A stretch of 64,000 bases of DNA from Ktedonosporobacter rubrisoli (GTDB lineage Bacteria > Chloroflexota > Ktedonobacteria > Ktedonobacterales > Ktedonobacteraceae), in the NCBI RefSeq assembly GCF_004208415.1, contig NZ_CP035758.1, forward strand, positions 5,766,001 to 5,830,000. Direction: 5' to 3'. This document shows, one piece after another, positions 45,458 to 53,499 of the stretch. A program made the translations under genes and the position numbers. The first letter of the stretch is position 1, and the number at the start of each line of letters is the position of its first letter. Under the pieces are notes generated by a model. The model did not search any database and was not told the DNA's origin. It was given only the letters and a program-made list of their open reading frames with translations.

Positions 45458-46582
45458 ATGCAACATTGTCTAGAGTGTGGTGTTTCGTTACCGTCTGGAG
45501 CAAATATTTGTCCTAACTGTCACACACAGCTCCCTTATAAACAACGTATTGCCAGCACTTACCCAATACAAGATGCCTCTCCCCCAGCGCCTCTTTCCCG
45601 ACCCTCAGCAGTTCCAGAAACTCCGCCTCCAGGTAGTCAGAAGAGCTACCCAACTCGCCCACTCGCGCCCCACCAGTTGGCCAGTTCGGCCACACCGAGC
45701 CCATATTCCCCTGAGCAACCCGGTCGTCGCGGACTCTCAAAGGGCATGGCTATCCTGCTATTTTGTATCTCCTTGCTTCTATTATTTAGTGGACTCGGGC
45801 TTATCTTTTACACAAGCATTGCGCGACCAAACCAGTTGCGGGCCGAAGCCACGGCTACCGTCCAAACCCTGCTGACCGGCGACGCACGCTCCACAACCAC
45901 GGCCAATGTCCAATCTACAGCTACAGCGCAGGCCTATACACGCGTCACCGCCACGGCTCACACCCAGGCCACGGTTGAGGCCGCCGCCACGGCCACGGCC
46001 CTCCAACAGCTCTATCTCCAGGCCACCGGTGGCTCGCCAGTACTCTATTCACCGCTGGCTCATCAGGATCGCGCAGATTGGGATATCTACGATGCCACGG
46101 GTGGAGGTGGTTGCAGCTTTGCTCACGGTGCCTTGCATGCCAGCGTCCAGCAAAAGCAGTTCTACGCGCCCTGCTTTGCGCACGCCACCAACTTCCACAA
46201 CTTCGCCTTTCAAGTGGAGATGACGATTCTTAAGGGAGACGAAGGTGGTCTGGTCTTTCGGGCCAATAACTCCAATGCCCACTTCTATTATTTTCGCGTC
46301 GGTCGCGACGGCCTCTTTAGCCTTTTCATTGCCAAAGATGATCGCCATAGCATGGCCATCACCTTCGATACAAGCCGGGCCATCAAGACTGATCCCGGTG
46401 ATAGCAATCTGCTCACGGTCGTCGCCAAAGACAACAATTTCTATCTCTACATCAATAAGCAGTTTGTTGGCAGCGCCAACGACAGCACTTACAGTGTCGG
46501 CCAGATTGGCATCTTCGCCGGCGATAACACCAATCCCACTGACGTCGCTTTCCAGAACGCCCGCGTCTGGATTTTGCCTTAG
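45458..46582 (+). CDS. Zinc-ribbon membrane protein with C-terminal beta-sandwich
   Basis: 374 residues: zinc ribbon (CLEC...CPNC, residues 4-21), Pro/Ser-rich cytoplasmic linker, one transmembrane helix (about 95-118, AILLFCISLLLLFSGLGLIFY), a low-complexity Ala/Thr repeat region (about 125-185, TATAQAYTRVTATAH-like), then an extracellular beta-rich domain resembling the DUF1080/LamG-like concanavalin fold (about 195-374). The type is common in Ktedonobacteria. Ligand unknown. CGGAG precedes the ATG. Confidence 0.72.
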   Translation: MQHCLECGVSLPSGANICPNCHTQLPYKQRIASTYPIQDASPPAPLSRPSAVPETPPPGSQKSYPTRPLAPHQLASSATPSPYSPEQPGRRGLSKGMAILLFCISLLLLFSGLGLIFYTSIARPNQLRAEATATVQTLLTGDARSTTTANVQSTATAQAYTRVTATAHTQATVEAAATATALQQLYLQATGGSPVLYSPLAHQDRADWDIYDATGGGGCSFAHGALHASVQQKQFYAPCFAHATNFHNFAFQVEMTILKGDEGGLVFRANNSNAHFYYFRVGRDGLFSLFIAKDDRHSMAITFDTSRAIKTDPGDSNLLTVVAKDNNFYLYINKQFVGSANDSTYSVGQIGIFAGDNTNPTDVAFQNARVWILP

Positions 46583-46617
46583 CAACCATGGCTATTCCTT
46601 CTCTCCCACGGACCTTT

Positions 46618-46836
46618 CTATCCGCCTGAAGAGGTGGTTTTGCCTTTCAGATAAAGCCAATAGATGCCATAAGCCACGGCCCCCAGCGGAATTGTGCAGG
46701 ATACAATAATCAATGCGGCCCAGATCAACTTAGCATACCAGGGCAGCACTGGATTTCTGATGCAAGCAATCAGCGCCCATAGCGAGATCACAAGCATTGA
46801 ACCGACGACAAGCAAAGATTGTTCAGGACCAACCAT
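46618..46836 (-). CDS. Small PLDc_N-like membrane protein
   Basis: 72-residue protein with two hydrophobic helices separated by a basic/proline turn (CIRNPVLPWYAKLIWAALI), like the PLDc_N domain found alone or on cardiolipin synthases. AAGGAGGAGG lies upstream of the ATG, so translation is well supported. Function unknown. Confidence 0.7.
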   Translation of the reverse strand: MVGPEQSLLVVGSMLVISLWALIACIRNPVLPWYAKLIWAALIIVSCTIPLGAVAYGIYWLYLKGKTTSSGG

Positions 46837-46978
46837 CTAATACCTCCTCCTTATTTGCATGATATAATCAAAAACGCTTTTTCAAGTAGAAAACAAAAAT
46901 CCTGCATATATACTTTATGCCTGCAAAGGTCTTGAGAAGCAACAAATGTTTTTATGATCAATAAACATATTTAGCACA

Positions 46979-47122
46979 GCTATTTAGTTTTCCTTTTTTG
47001 CCCCACCCATCTGCCCAAATAGAAAGGAAAACGGGGATAATCCGCTAGATCGCGGCGCGCCCCGTACCCCAGCAGAGGGCTGGCCGCCCTCTGCACTCCC
47101 GCTTTGGTAAAAACTAAATAGC
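46979..47122. repeat. 144-base palindromic element (MITE/REP-like)
   Basis: Perfect 13-bp terminal inverted repeats, GCTATTTAGTTTT (46979-46991) and AAAACTAAATAGC (47110-47122), enclose GC-rich sequence with an internal perfect hairpin, GCAGAGGGC (47072-47080) and GCCCTCTGC (47086-47094). There is no coding potential. It ends 21 bases before the serS leader promoter. No second copy was seen in this window. Confidence 0.6.
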
Positions 47123-47143
47123 CCTGCATATTTAGCAGCGGAC

Positions 47144-47172
47144 TTGACAAAGCGCAAATTGACTGTTATCCT
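47144..47172 (+). promoter_or_regulatory. Promoter of the serS T-box leader
   Basis: Consensus TTGACA (47144-47149), a 17-base spacer and TATCCT (47167-47172). Expected start of transcription is near 47179. Confidence 0.75.
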
Positions 47173-47178
47173 CTTACA

Positions 47179-47434
47179 TGAAGAAAAAAATGGCAATGAA
47201 CGGAACGAGTAGCTCCTGATCGAGCAGCAGAGAACTGCGGGCCGGTGCGACGCAGCCGCCGACAAGAGTGAAATCCAGCCGGGAGCCTACGCGCTAAGCG
47301 TCAACGGGAGCCTCCGTTAGCGGGCAAGAATGAGTTTCGCTGCTTGCACAGCCTGCAGTGAAAAAATCAAGGTGGCACCACGATAGAGCATATTCAGCGT
47401 CGTCGTCCTTCGTTAAGGACGCGGCGCTTTTTTT
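47179..47434 (+). promoter_or_regulatory. T-box leader controlling serS
   Basis: tRNA-sensing leader. Stem I shows the GGTGCGA loop (47244-47250) and a GTGAAA-TCC-A specifier context, giving specifier TCC (Ser) at 47274-47276. The T-box core AAGGTGGCACCACG is at 47369-47382. Its bulge TGGC pairs with a tRNA 3' end GCCA, and discriminator G fits tRNA-Ser. The terminator is a 13-bp stem with one bulge (47397-47427) followed by T-run 47428-47434. Uncharged tRNA-Ser(GGA) should stabilise the antiterminator and switch serS on. Confidence 0.88.
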
Positions 47435-47467
47435 ATTGATGAACTGCTTACATCCAAAGGAGCTAGT

Positions 47468-48751
47468 ATGCTAGATCTCGCATTTATCCGTAACAATCCC
47501 GAGGCCGTCAAAGAGGCAGCCCGCTTGAAAAACAACACACTTGATATAGATGCCCTGCTTAGCTTAGATCAGCAGGTACTCACCCTTCAGCGCGAAGTAG
47601 AAGAGGCCCGCGCGCAGCAAAATGCGCTCTCGAAGCGCATCCAGCAGGCCGCCCGCGAGAAAAAGGTCGAGGAGCGCAACGCCCTGATCGCCGAAGGCAA
47701 AAGGCTGGCAGAGCAGATTAAAGAGAAGGAACCCGAGCTGAGCCGTCTGCAGGAAGAGCGCTATCGCATGCTTCTGCTTGTACCCAACATTCCTGATCCT
47801 AGCGCCCCTATCGGCAAGGATGAGAACGACAACGTACCCATTAAGTATTGGGGCGAGAAGCCAGAGTTCAACTTTAAATCGCTTGACCATTATGAATTGA
47901 TGCAAAAGCACGATCTTGTGGACATCGAGCGTGCGGTCAAGGTAGCCGGTAGCCGCAGCTATGTGCTTAAGGGTGATGCCGCACGCCTGGAGCTTGCTTT
48001 GATGCATTTTGCCTTTGACCGCATCGCCCTCAAAGGCTTTACGCCCTTAATTGTGCCGGCCATGGCCCGCGAATTCTGCTTTATAGGCAATGGTCAGTTC
48101 CCCAAGGGTCGGGACCAGGTATATGCTATCGAAGGCGAAGATACCTTCCTTGTTGGCACATCGGAAGTCTCGATTACCGGCATGTTCAAGGATGAGATCC
48201 TCAAAGAGGAAGAGTTGCCCAAAACATTTGTCGGCTATTGTCCCTGTTTCCGTCAGGAAGCCGGCACTTATGGTAAGGATACGCGCGGCGTCTTCCGCAT
48301 TCACCAGTTCAACAAAGTAGAGCAATATGTCATGTGCAAGGCCGATCATGAGGAATCGGTGCGCTGGCACGAGCAGCTTTTAAAGAATTCGGAAGAGCTC
48401 ATTCAGGCCCTTGAGCTACCCTATCGCGTTGTTAACGTTTGCACAGGCGATATGGGAGATGGTAAAGTTGGGATGTACGATCTTGAATGCTGGGTTCCCA
48501 GCGAGGGAAGGTATCGCGAAACGCACTCGTGTTCGTACTTCCACGACTGGCAGGCCCGCCGAGCCAACATTCGCTATCGCGATGAGGAAGGTAAAGTCAA
48601 ATTCGTCCATACGCTTAACAACACGGCAATCGCCTCGCCACGTATCCTGATTCCTTTGCTGGAGATTCATCAGCAGGCCGATGGTAGTATACGCATTCCA
48701 CAAGCTCTGCGCCCCTACATGGGAGGTCAGGAATACATCAAAGCCCGCTAA
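47468..48751 (+). CDS. serS: Seryl-tRNA synthetase
   Basis: 427-residue class II synthetase with an N-terminal antiparallel coiled-coil tRNA arm (about 30-105), motif 2 (FRQEAGTYGKDTRGVFRIHQF, about 255-275) and motif 3 (GGQEYIKAR end with preceding ...ALRPYMGG). AAAGGAGCTAGT precedes the ATG. It is expressed through the T-box leader. All 16 serines are encoded by AGC (6), TCG (9) or AGT (1); TCC and TCT, read by the tRNA that the leader seems to sense, do not occur. Confidence 0.96.
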   Translation: MLDLAFIRNNPEAVKEAARLKNNTLDIDALLSLDQQVLTLQREVEEARAQQNALSKRIQQAAREKKVEERNALIAEGKRLAEQIKEKEPELSRLQEERYRMLLLVPNIPDPSAPIGKDENDNVPIKYWGEKPEFNFKSLDHYELMQKHDLVDIERAVKVAGSRSYVLKGDAARLELALMHFAFDRIALKGFTPLIVPAMAREFCFIGNGQFPKGRDQVYAIEGEDTFLVGTSEVSITGMFKDEILKEEELPKTFVGYCPCFRQEAGTYGKDTRGVFRIHQFNKVEQYVMCKADHEESVRWHEQLLKNSEELIQALELPYRVVNVCTGDMGDGKVGMYDLECWVPSEGRYRETHSCSYFHDWQARRANIRYRDEEGKVKFVHTLNNTAIASPRILIPLLEIHQQADGSIRIPQALRPYMGGQEYIKAR

Positions 48752-48762
48752 ATAGTTTTGGC

Positions 48763-48788
48763 GCATAGGGGAATGAGCTCCCCTATGC
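48763..48788 (+). terminator. Hairpin between serS and the oxidase gene
   Basis: GCATAGGGG (48763-48771) and CCCCTATGC (48780-48788) form a perfect 9-bp stem. No T-run follows, so read-through into the next gene is likely. Confidence 0.5.
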
Positions 48789-48814
48789 CTACCCGCTGAT
48801 CAGGAGGTTATCAC

Positions 48815-49843
48815 GTGCGTCCCGTCAATCTTTTCGACTACGAGAAACTGGCCCAGGAACGCCTGGAGCCAGCAATTTGGGACTTCTATCACGGTGGAAG
48901 CGATGATGAAGTGACGCTGCGCGAATGTCGACGCGCCTTCGAGCGCATTCGCCTGCGGCCGCGCGTGCTGGTAGATGTGAGCACAATTGAGATGCGCACA
49001 ACAGTGCTGGGGACTCCTGTAAGCATGCCGATCCTGATAGCGCCAACCGCTGCCCATGGCCTGGCCCACGCACATGGCGAAGTGGCCACCGTCAGGGCCG
49101 CCGGCCAGTCCGAAACGCTCATGATCGTAAGCACTACCGCCGCGCTGGGTATAGCCGAGGTGGCGGCAGCGGCCAGCGGCCCCCTCTGGTTTCAGCTCTA
49201 TACTCACCATAGCCTGGAGATAACTGGCAAATTGGTTCGCCAGGCCGAAGAGCTCGGTTATCGCGCCATCGCCCTGACTGTTGACATTCCCCGTTTAGGC
49301 AATCGCGAGCGCGACCTCTACAACAAATTCGTTCTGGAAGAACGCACACCACTGCCCAACTATCCCAGCCAGGACATTACAGCTCTCGAACGGCATATGA
49401 TCGATACATGGGAAACCGTGGATTGGCTGCGCGCCACAACGAAATTGCCGATTCTGCTCAAAGGTATTTTGACGGCAGAGGATGCACTCCTCGCTATAGA
49501 ACACAAGGTCGCAGGTATTATTGTCTCAAATCACGGCGGGCGTCAGCTCGATGGCGCCATACCCAGTATCGAAGCCCTTCCGGAAGTCGTTGAGGCCGTC
49601 AAGGGACGCTGCGAAGTGTATGTCGATGGTGGCATACGACGCGGCACAGATATTCTCAAAGCCCTGGCCCTGGGAGCGAGAGCTGTGCTGATTGGACGCC
49701 CCATTATCTGGGGCCTGGCCGTAGATGGGCAGCAAGGGGTCCTCCGCGTGCTGGAGATTCTGCGCAACGAGCTAGAAATGGCTATGGCCCTGGCCGGCCG
49801 CCCCAACCTTGCCAGCATCGATCCCTCCCTGCTCAAGCTTTAG
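48815..49843 (+). CDS. FMN-dependent alpha-hydroxy acid oxidase/dehydrogenase
   Basis: 342-residue TIM-barrel flavoenzyme of the lactate/glycolate oxidase family. The active-site signature SNHGGRQLD (about 232-240), catalytic His/Arg and DGGIRRGTDILKALALGA are intact. Oxidises L-2-hydroxy acids to 2-keto acids, passing electrons to oxygen or a quinone. The GTG start is supported by AGGAGG 8 bases upstream. It follows serS on the same strand. Confidence 0.9.
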   Translation: MRPVNLFDYEKLAQERLEPAIWDFYHGGSDDEVTLRECRRAFERIRLRPRVLVDVSTIEMRTTVLGTPVSMPILIAPTAAHGLAHAHGEVATVRAAGQSETLMIVSTTAALGIAEVAAAASGPLWFQLYTHHSLEITGKLVRQAEELGYRAIALTVDIPRLGNRERDLYNKFVLEERTPLPNYPSQDITALERHMIDTWETVDWLRATTKLPILLKGILTAEDALLAIEHKVAGIIVSNHGGRQLDGAIPSIEALPEVVEAVKGRCEVYVDGGIRRGTDILKALALGARAVLIGRPIIWGLAVDGQQGVLRVLEILRNELEMAMALAGRPNLASIDPSLLKL

Positions 49844-49863
49844 CCCGAACATCCAGCTAGCGC

Positions 49864-50358
49864 TTAGCTCAGGAGAATGATTTCACCACGCACGCTATCC
49901 GTCTCGTCATCGATGAAAAGCTTCCCAATACTGCAGGTTGGCTGGCGACGACGATCCGTGGCGCTGCCAGGATTGAACAACAACTGTCCGTCATGCTCCT
50001 GATTGTAGGGATTGTGGCTATGCCCAAACACCACAACGCGCGCGTCAGGAAATTCCTGGCGTGCAGTCTTTGCGTACTGCGCAGTCCTGCCCAGGATATG
50101 CACAATCCCAATGCGGCACTTGCCGATCACGATCTCGCGCTTAATTGGTAGTTGCAGGACAACTTCCATCTGCTCCACATTGCCCTGGACAGCCGCGACA
50201 GGCGCAAGCGTCTCTAGCTCCGCAATTACTTGCAGGATTGAGAGATCGCCAGCATGAATAATCTGTTCAACATCAGCAAAATGTTCCCATAGCGCCTCCG
50301 GTAAGCGCTTAAACTCGGGAATATGCGTATCCGAAATCACACCAACTTTTCTGATCAT
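49864..50358 (-). CDS. YfcE/MJ0936-type metallophosphoesterase
   Basis: 164-residue calcineurin-like phosphodiesterase. Metal motifs SDTHIPE (about 9), HAGDLS (about 38), GNVE (about 61), HILG and GHSHNPY (about 113) are all present. YfcE-type enzymes hydrolyse phosphodiesters in vitro; their cellular substrate is unclear. ATG 50358 (MIRKVGVISDTH) was chosen because the first metal motif follows directly; the upstream in-frame ATG at 50388 would add an unconserved basic tail. Convergent with the oxidase gene. Confidence 0.87.
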   Translation of the reverse strand: MIRKVGVISDTHIPEFKRLPEALWEHFADVEQIIHAGDLSILQVIAELETLAPVAAVQGNVEQMEVVLQLPIKREIVIGKCRIGIVHILGRTAQYAKTARQEFPDARVVVFGHSHNPYNQEHDGQLLFNPGSATDRRRQPTCSIGKLFIDDETDSVRGEIILLS

Positions 50359-50654
50359 CTTCGTCTTTCTTCTCTCTGCTCTGGTCACCAGCCCTAACCA
50401 GTAAACAAGGTTGGGCTTATCTCATGCAGAAAATATTTTGTTCTATTTTAACATACCTGCCAGGTCCCTCAGGGATCTCAAGACTCTTTGAGGGAGGTAA
50501 AGACCTCTTAAGGCTTTTATAAATGAAAAGTTAGCAAATTATTAGCAGAGTCAACAGGTTTTGGTGTATAGTATTTATGGTCTTTTTAGATACGACCTAT
50601 CCTCATGGATAGTAGCTTAATAGTAGTCTACAAATATTCCAGGATTCTACACAT

Positions 50655-51365
50655 ATGCGCGTAGCAGTTATATCAGATATTCATGGCAACCAGCTCGCCC
50701 TGGACGCCGTACTACAGGATTTGCAGCAACAAGCTCCTGTTGACCGTCTTGTCATCTCAGGCGATCTCTGCTTAAATGGGCCTCGCCCCGCAGAGGTGCT
50801 AGCAACGATTCAGCAATTACGCTGCCCCGTTATTCAGGGAAATGTAGACAAAGAAATCGTGACAGGAGCGCCTCACAAAGGAGCCAAAAAACGCCATACC
50901 ATTGCCTGGACACGCGAGCAGATTGGTCCGGAGGGCATAGCATACCTGGCCGCGCTACCCTATACTCATCTTGTCACTAACCCCTATGGTCGCGATCTCC
51001 TGGTTGTACATGCCAATCCCCTCAACCAGGAGCAGGCTATCTTTCCAACCTCACCCAATAGCTTGCTCGAACACCTGCTAAAAGAGATCAAGCCAACCAT
51101 CGGTGCCATGGCCTTTGGTCATCTGCACATCGCCTATACCCGGCGCTGGCGCCACATTCTGCTTGTTGATGTCGGAAGTTGTGGATTGCCACGAGACAAT
51201 GATCTACGCGCGTCTTACGCCATCCTCACCTGGCAAGATCACAGCTGGCAGGCCGAGATCCGTCGTGTGGAGTATAACATCAAAGAAGTCGTCAAACAGC
51301 TCAAAAGTAGTGGCATCCCGCATGTAGAAAAGCGCGTCAAAATACTTACGGAGGCCAGATATTAA
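50655..51365 (+). CDS. Metallophosphoesterase (second, diverged copy)
   Basis: 236-residue phosphodiesterase with SDIHGN (7-12), SGDLCLNGP, GNVDKE, VVHANPLNQ and FGHLHIAY motifs. It differs from the YfcE-type gene 300 bases away by the inserted HANP element typical of the DUF2437-like/PrpE branch, and is transcribed in the opposite direction. The start has only a weak AGGA upstream. Substrate unknown. Confidence 0.85.
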   Translation: MRVAVISDIHGNQLALDAVLQDLQQQAPVDRLVISGDLCLNGPRPAEVLATIQQLRCPVIQGNVDKEIVTGAPHKGAKKRHTIAWTREQIGPEGIAYLAALPYTHLVTNPYGRDLLVVHANPLNQEQAIFPTSPNSLLEHLLKEIKPTIGAMAFGHLHIAYTRRWRHILLVDVGSCGLPRDNDLRASYAILTWQDHSWQAEIRRVEYNIKEVVKQLKSSGIPHVEKRVKILTEARY

Positions 51366-51701
51366 AAGTAGCACTTCCATTCCTGGTGTAGCAGCTCGTC
51401 CTTAAGCTCAAGCAGTACAAACGCTAAGAAGCCAGAAATTTTCCTGCAGTTTGTTCCATTTCTAATCGATCTTTTGCAAGCTAACGCTCTATCCAATGTT
51501 TAAATTCATTTCAGGCACAAGCTGCTTTCGCCACTTCCCGTAGCTTGAGGAGAAGAGTGTATGGAGCACGCGCCAGGCACTTTCAGAGCGAGAGGCATGT
51601 CTTTTCCACAAAAGATGCATATCACGTTAGTCAGAGAGTAAGGCTTTACTTAAGCCAGATCTCTCCCCTGACCTCGTGGCGTGCTGCCCCCAGCGGAGAA
51701 A
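51366..51701. other. About 340 bases without a gene
   Basis: Between the phosphoesterase and the terminator of the small minus-strand gene. I see no frame, promoter or repeat that I would call. Confidence 0.4.
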
Positions 51702-51747
51702 TAAAAAGATGCTAGCACCAACTGTACAAGAGATTGTGCTAGCATCT
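51702..51747 (-). terminator. Strong terminator of the 69-residue protein gene
   Basis: On the minus strand, 51736-51747 and 51707-51718 form a perfect 12-bp stem (core GTGCTAGCATCT/AGATGCTAGCAC) followed by TTTTTATT. It lies 11 bases after the small gene's stop. Confidence 0.85.
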
Positions 51748-51758
51748 ATTAATAACGC

Positions 51759-51968
51759 TTACTTTCTTTCAAGGCAATCAAGCCAGCAAGAAGTATGCTC
51801 ATTGCGTAAAAAATCAGCCACATCATTGCATCGTGTCAACCGCCCTTGAGCTTGCACTGCCGCCGCCTGTGCCAAGGTTGCCTCCTCGCCCAGGTAGCTG
51901 GCAGCATCCCCAATATCCACCAATTCTAACTCCTCAATGATTGCATGTAATTCCCCCGTCGTCGTCAT
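51759..51968 (-). CDS. Small acidic protein of unknown function
   Basis: 69 residues, acidic and Ala/Leu-rich, with two cysteines near the C-terminus (SCWLDC). No known domain was recognised. Translation is supported by GAGGGAG 8 bases before the ATG and transcription by the perfect T-tailed terminator just after the stop. It could be a small regulator, an antitoxin-like protein or a peptide precursor; nothing decides between them. Confidence 0.55.
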   Translation of the reverse strand: MTTTGELHAIIEELELVDIGDAASYLGEEATLAQAAAVQAQGRLTRCNDVADFLRNEHTSCWLDCLERK

Positions 51969-52443
51969 TGCTTATACTCCCTCATAAGAAGTCGTGCGCT
52001 AAAAATTTTACCCACTTCCACGTGTTATCTCAGGCCTATTTCCCTATAAAAAGCACGTGCCAGCTGCGCATATCAATTTATCATACCAGGTAAGTAGGAT
52101 AATAGTGACCATAATAATCGAGTCATTATTTATACCTCTCATCAATAGATACGTTTGAGGCTACACTACGATATTCCCAACAAATCAAATTAGTCCTAAT
52201 AGGCCATTGCCTGGCCAAAAGTGTGATGACCCGTTAAGCAAGCTAGCATCGTAAAAAACAAAAAAGCTAGCGGGCGAAGTTTGGAGCAGAAGATAGCGAC
52301 CCCAGCGCGCAAGCGCTCTTAGGTCATCTCCAGCAAAAGTAAGCGAGCTCTGTGCCCTTGGCGTACATAGCCCCTACTAATCCAAACGTGGTATACTGAC
52401 GAAAGACAAACACATCACACAAAAGGGGTTACCGGGCAGGGCC
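51969..52443. other. 475-base divergent region upstream of the alcohol dehydrogenase
   Basis: Contains an extended -10 element, TGGTATACT (52389-52397), about 47 bases before the dehydrogenase start. AT-rich sequence near 52060-52200 probably holds the minus-strand promoter of the small gene. No further gene was seen. Confidence 0.4.
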
Positions 52444-53499
52444 GTGAAAGCAGTAATTTACCACTCCTACGACGATATTCGCGTAGAACAAAGACCGATT
52501 CCAAGCATTACAGATCAGGAACTACTTGTAAAGGTACACGGGTGTGGGCTCTGTGGCTCAGACATCATCAAGATTGTACAGCAGGCAAATCCCCCCGTTA
52601 TTTTAGGGCATGAGTTGACAGGGAGCGTCGTCAGGCGCGGACAAGCAGTAGCAGACTTTAATGAGGGACAGCGGGTCATTGTCGCCCATCACGCGCCCTG
52701 TGGTCAATGCCACTACTGCCGGCACCGCAACTATTCGATGTGTGCAGCCTTTAAGGCTTCAAACATTGATCCATGCGGTTTCGCCGAGTATATTCGGGTT
52801 CCGGCGGAGAACGTGCAGCAAACCACGTTCCTCCTCCCAGACACCCTGAGCGATGAAGAGGCATCATTTACCGAACCTCTAGGCTGTTGTGTACGTGCAG
52901 TCCGCCGCACGCCGCTGCAGGATGGCGATAGTATCGTCATCATCGGTCTGGGTTCGATCGGGCTCCTGATGCTGCAGGCGACCCGCGCTCTGGGCGCGGC
53001 GGCGGGACATCATGTACGCGTCTATGGCGTCGATCTTGTCCCCGAACGGCTTCAACTTGCCCGCGAACTGGGTGCAGATGAGGTCTTTGCAGCACCTTCC
53101 AGCGAGCAAGGCTTGCGCGATCTGCTTAACGAGGTCACCGCTGGTAGAGGAGCCGATTGCGTTATCTTGACTGTCGCCGGAGCACGTCCTTTCCTACAGG
53201 CTCTTGCCAGTCTTCGTAAAGGTGGCACGCTTAACATTTTCGCCGCGCACTCCGGTGCAGTGCCCCTGGATATAGAAAAGATATATCAGCAAGAACTGAG
53301 TGTTATCAGTACCTATTCATCATCACCAGAAGATCTGCGCATCGCCCTTGACTTACTCACGCACCGAGAGGTACGTGCAGACAAGCTTATAAGCCATCAC
53401 CTTCCATTGGAGCGCTTCCACGAAGGCGTTGAACTAATGCGAGGACGCGCAGCTTTAAAAGTATACTTTCAGATTGCAGGAGAAATTCATGGCAAATAA
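52444..53499 (+). CDS. Zinc-dependent alcohol/polyol dehydrogenase (MDR superfamily)
   Basis: 351-residue NAD(P)-dependent dehydrogenase. Catalytic zinc residues are in GCGLCGSD and GHELTGSV; the structural zinc site is CGQCHYCRHRNYSMC (about 86-100). The nucleotide fold starts at VIIGLGSIGLLMLQ. Closest in pattern to sorbitol, threonine or glutathione-independent formaldehyde-type members; the substrate is open. GTG start. Its end overlaps the next start by 11 bases, implying translational coupling. Confidence 0.85.
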   Translation: MKAVIYHSYDDIRVEQRPIPSITDQELLVKVHGCGLCGSDIIKIVQQANPPVILGHELTGSVVRRGQAVADFNEGQRVIVAHHAPCGQCHYCRHRNYSMCAAFKASNIDPCGFAEYIRVPAENVQQTTFLLPDTLSDEEASFTEPLGCCVRAVRRTPLQDGDSIVIIGLGSIGLLMLQATRALGAAAGHHVRVYGVDLVPERLQLARELGADEVFAAPSSEQGLRDLLNEVTAGRGADCVILTVAGARPFLQALASLRKGGTLNIFAAHSGAVPLDIEKIYQQELSVISTYSSSPEDLRIALDLLTHREVRADKLISHHLPLERFHEGVELMRGRAALKVYFQIAGEIHGK

